The notes beneath the pieces were generated by a model. It was not told where the DNA came from. It worked only from the letters and a program-made list of their open reading frames with translations, and made no database searches. A stretch of 64,000 nt of DNA from CAXXIC01 sp049315325 (GTDB lineage Bacteria; Bacteroidota; Bacteroidia; Bacteroidales; UBA7332): the NCBI GenBank assembly GCA_049315325.1, contig JBMOKJ010000003.1:271760-335759 (forward strand). The letters are read 5' to 3'. Both the position numbers and the translations under genes were made by a program. This document shows positions 61,587 through 64,000 of this stretch, piece after piece. Numbering within the stretch: the first letter of the stretch is position 1; each line of letters starts with the position of its first letter.

Positions 61587-62282
61587 ATGAAACTCAACCG
61601 TAAAACCTATCTGTTTGTATTCGTCGGTATAATCTTACTGGCAATAATAGCTGTGTTTTGGTATAATTCGCATTCTAAAGAAAAAATTAATGAGGATACT
61701 ATTAATTTCCCTGAGGAAAATGAAAGGTGGGAATCCTATTTCAAGGATAGTACCTACAAGGTGGTGGTGGATTCAATGATAACGATTTATGAAGTCAAAA
61801 CTGGTAAGAAACTGAATTCGTTTGGCAAACCTATTGGATATCGTTCAATGGAAATGCATCCTTCGGGAAGTCATTTGGCGGTATTGGATGAATATCAGTT
61901 ATATCTTCATAAGGTTAATGAAAACGACACCTTAACCCCACCGGAAGATTATACTCCCATTGATGAATATGACAAAGATTGTGTTGAGTTTAGTTCGGAT
62001 GGTAAGTATTTGCTACTAACGGACTATGCTGAAGTTCAGATTTGTATTTACAGCTGGCCTGAGTTAAAATTCTTGGATTCAGGGAAATGTGGTTTTTATC
62101 GAAATAATTTCTGGTGGAAGGAAAAAGCAGGAAGTCTTATTTTTTATTATGAGGATATAATTCATTTTAAAGAATCAAAAGCTAAAAAATTTACCTATCG
62201 CATGTTTTTTCCTGTAAAACCTCATAAATTGCGGTTTTCAGAGCCAGTATGTATTGATTCGTGTGAGATAAAAGAGGAATAA
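61587..62282 (+). CDS. Membrane-anchored beta-propeller-like protein
   Basis: A protein of 231 residues with one N-terminal membrane helix (about 7-26, LFVFVGIILLAIIAVFWY) after a short basic start. The rest resembles WD40/propeller blades: IYEVKTGKKLNSFG, MEMHPSGSHLAVLDE, VEFSSDGKYLLLTD. There are too few blades for a full propeller. It may be the 3' part of a TIR-TM-WD40 gene whose TIR start remains at 61446. It is open and has a plausible start, so it could still be expressed. The localisation would be inner membrane, with the propeller outside or inside depending on topology. Confidence 0.62.
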   Translation: MKLNRKTYLFVFVGIILLAIIAVFWYNSHSKEKINEDTINFPEENERWESYFKDSTYKVVVDSMITIYEVKTGKKLNSFGKPIGYRSMEMHPSGSHLAVLDEYQLYLHKVNENDTLTPPEDYTPIDEYDKDCVEFSSDGKYLLLTDYAEVQICIYSWPELKFLDSGKCGFYRNNFWWKEKAGSLIFYYEDIIHFKESKAKKFTYRMFFPVKPHKLRFSEPVCIDSCEIKEE

Positions 62283-62313
62283 ATGGCAAGTGTAACCCAT
62301 ATACCAAATAAAT

Positions 62314-63747
62314 CTACGACTTCAACAATTTAATAATCCTCCCCACCTGAGACTTACTTATCCCACATTTTTCTGCAAGTTTTCGAACAGATAAACCCTG
62401 ATTTTCTTCAATCTGATAAACTGACATAAATCTATCAAACGACCCATTATCTGAGTTATTAAATAAAGAAACCCCTTCTTTCAACATATATTTTTTAATG
62501 GTTTTAATAGACAATCCTATAATCGATGCATTCTCTTTCAAACTAAGGTTGGAGTCATACGAATTCAATACCATACCCTGATTTCTTTGCGCTCTTATTT
62601 TTTGTAACTCAGAGAGTTTCTCTTTTTTACTCAAATAACTAAACTTCGGATTCAATAAATAATACCTCTTACCTGCACTGTTCATATACCTGTTTGCAAT
62701 AACCTTACGAACCATCCTCCAAATCGTTGAGTTATCCATCTTCTGCGGATCAACAAAGTAAGTATCTGCATACCTCCGTAATACAGTAAATAGAACCTGC
62801 TCATCACTGTCGGGATAGATGTTACGAACTACCAGTGCAGCATAAAGTAAAGTCTTGTGTCTTCTGGAATCACCGATTTTCCCATTTGTAAAGAAAGTAG
62901 TCAGGGAATAGATGTGTTGGTCTCCCACATAGAAATAGACCTTATCGTCATCCAATTCATCTATGACTGCAGTATGGTAATTGTTGAATGGATTTTTGAT
63001 AAAATAGAAAGAATTATTGATTATTTCATAAGAGTGTCCCATGGAAGGAAAACAGAAGAAATCTGTTATATTACTTAAGTTTTCTTCTGATTTCTTGGTT
63101 TGGGACACTTCACTGTTTTCATTGTCTTCAAAGAGATTGTTAATCCCTAAAAATTCAAATACCTCTTCAAATGAATTAAACTTCTCTTCACTGAATTCAA
63201 ATAACCGATTGATTGAATCTATAGATATGAACGTATCAAATACCTTTACCTGTTGATTAGTTCCATTACAGATTAAAACAGGACTAAGACAACTTGTATC
63301 AAATGACTTTTTTAGTAAATCGAATTCCTTCTGATTAAATAGTAGATAGAACATCATCAATGTTTTCCTTTTAAACTCAGATACAGATTTGATAGGTTCT
63401 TCAAACAAATAAATCAATTTAAACCGATAGTTAGTCTTTGTATTAGAGTAGGTTTTAAATGCAATAGACGGTTTGATTCTTATTGTATCTAATACTTCTT
63501 CTAATGCAATAGAGGAATCATCAAAATCAAGGACAATCAGATTGCTCTGTTTAAAGTTTTCATAGGTTTTCTCAGAAAGTTTTAATCTTTCAATATTAAA
63601 TTCAGAACAAATCGAATAACCTTGACTGATTAAATCTGCAAGTGAGTTGGTATCAACTTCTTTGGTGTGAAGTTGCATGGTTTTAAAGTCTTGTTTTGTC
63701 GGTTTAAATGAGTAAGAGTGATCCGACACAGTGATATGAAATAACAT
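62314..63747 (-). CDS. Primase/replication-initiator-like protein of a mobile element
   Basis: A protein of 477 residues. The N-terminal part has NLIVLDFDDSS, a hydrophobic strand followed by acidic residues like the primase-polymerase active site, and then YRFKLIYLFEEPI, typical of virus- and plasmid-type primase domains of Bacteroidota elements. A primase C-terminal-like helical part follows (about 270-350). The C-terminus holds two helix-turn-helix-like segments (KENASIIGLSIKTIKKYM and VRKLAEKCGISKSQVGRI). It points against the conflict cluster. It probably starts replication of the integrated element or a nested plasmid-like element. The family call is by motif only. Confidence 0.6.
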   Translation of the reverse strand: MLFHITVSDHSYSFKPTKQDFKTMQLHTKEVDTNSLADLISQGYSICSEFNIERLKLSEKTYENFKQSNLIVLDFDDSSIALEEVLDTIRIKPSIAFKTYSNTKTNYRFKLIYLFEEPIKSVSEFKRKTLMMFYLLFNQKEFDLLKKSFDTSCLSPVLICNGTNQQVKVFDTFISIDSINRLFEFSEEKFNSFEEVFEFLGINNLFEDNENSEVSQTKKSEENLSNITDFFCFPSMGHSYEIINNSFYFIKNPFNNYHTAVIDELDDDKVYFYVGDQHIYSLTTFFTNGKIGDSRRHKTLLYAALVVRNIYPDSDEQVLFTVLRRYADTYFVDPQKMDNSTIWRMVRKVIANRYMNSAGKRYYLLNPKFSYLSKKEKLSELQKIRAQRNQGMVLNSYDSNLSLKENASIIGLSIKTIKKYMLKEGVSLFNNSDNGSFDRFMSVYQIEENQGLSVRKLAEKCGISKSQVGRIIKLLKS

Positions 63748-63783
63748 TTATACATACGATTCTTTTTTTAGGTTTTACCCATT

Positions 63784-64000
63784 TCAATTATGCAATTCAA
63801 ATAATTCATAGGGAAGGTCGGTTAGGAATTCGACTTTAGGTTGTTGATTTGGTTCTTCTATGATGCAAACATATTCAATATTATAATCCCCATTAAACTC
63901 TTCATCGAAAAAACACAGGTATTGCGTGATGGAGTAAATCAATACCGAAATATTTTCTTCATCTAAATCACTTACAGTAAATGTTGTATATCCATCTACA
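63784..64000 (-). CDS. C-terminal part of an unknown acidic protein (5' end outside window)
   Basis: On the minus strand a frame is open from the window edge to TGA at 63784-63786, giving 71 residues. It is acidic (SDLDEENISVLIYS, FFDEEFNGD) and ends DLPYELFELHN. It lies 36 bp upstream of the primase-like gene on the same strand and is probably in one operon with it. No family is recognised. Confidence 0.55.
   Translation of the reverse strand, partial: VDGYTTFTVSDLDEENISVLIYSITQYLCFFDEEFNGDYNIEYVCIIEEPNQQPKVEFLTDLPYELFELHN

Noticed and set aside
1..64000. CRISPR arrays, rRNA genes, complete tRNA genes or insertion sequences with transposase
   Set aside because: No regularly spaced direct repeats, rRNA-like sequence, full tRNA cloverleaf or transposase gene was seen by reading; a covariance-model scan would be decisive.

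Overview
The window comes from the chromosome of a member of the phylum Bacteroidota. Six complete proteins and the partial one at the left edge end in a type IX secretion (T9SS) sorting domain. Three promoters carry the Bacteroidota -7 element TAnnTTTG, two of them with TTTG exactly 19 bp upstream. DNA is low in G+C, the standard genetic code fits, and Shine-Dalgarno sequences are mostly weak. Genus cannot be set from this sequence alone.

Region 1 (1-27,995) is a polyuronate (alginate-type) degradation locus, all on the + strand. It holds secreted multidomain proteins (Ig-like, FN3 and concanavalin-like modules, T9SS tails), a jelly-roll polysaccharide lyase with a CBM96/DNRLRE module, a GH2 glycosidase, a parallel beta-helix protein, two O-acetyl-esterases, a PL38-type lyase, a PL6 lyase and a PL17 oligoalginate lyase. 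A KdgF-like cupin, an MFS uronate transporter and an SDR reductase follow. The logic is: cut and deacetylate the polymer outside or in the periplasm, release unsaturated monouronate, linearise it (KdgF), import it, and reduce it. Seven copies of the palindrome TTGGTnnACCAA (one with CTGG ends), plus one imperfect copy, sit at five promoters. At two of these an upstream copy lies exactly 84 bp from the promoter copy. No SusC/SusD pair and no matching regulator lie in the window.

Region 2 (about 28,580-28,645) is the left edge of an integrated element. A minus-strand terminator and a 15-bp piece resembling a tRNA 3' end are left without the tRNA body, and two tandem tyrosine recombinases follow.

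Region 3 (32,112-62,282) is a roughly 30-kb, one-direction cluster that looks like an NTP-dependent conflict (defence) or signalling island. Operon A is PfkB-like-AAA+-RyR, DUF4062-NACHT-TPR, TPR-SLOG, 2TM-TrkA-N-TrkA-N-RyR, TIR-unknown, and DUF4062-STAND, whose TPR half has been split off by a ~540-bp insertion. A middle part carries an ankyrin protein, small unknown proteins and a broken WD40-zinc-ribbon gene. Operon B is a MoxR-type AAA+ with a GKN Walker A, a divergent FtsZ-like protein without the GTP signature loop, a TraB/TIKI (DUF5682-like) protein, a helical protein, a HEXXH protein, and a zinc-ribbon-TIR-NACHT-DUF4062-STAND fusion. A TIR remnant and a membrane-anchored propeller-like protein end the cluster. 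Nucleotide-type sensors (SLOG, RyR), predicted NAD-consuming TIR domains and STAND/AAA+ switches together suggest a nucleotide-signalled, abortive-type response; this is inference. The FtsZ-like member is the least expected component.

Region 4 (62,314-64,000, minus strand) has a primase/replication-initiator-like gene and the end of another gene, so the right boundary of the element is probably beyond the window.
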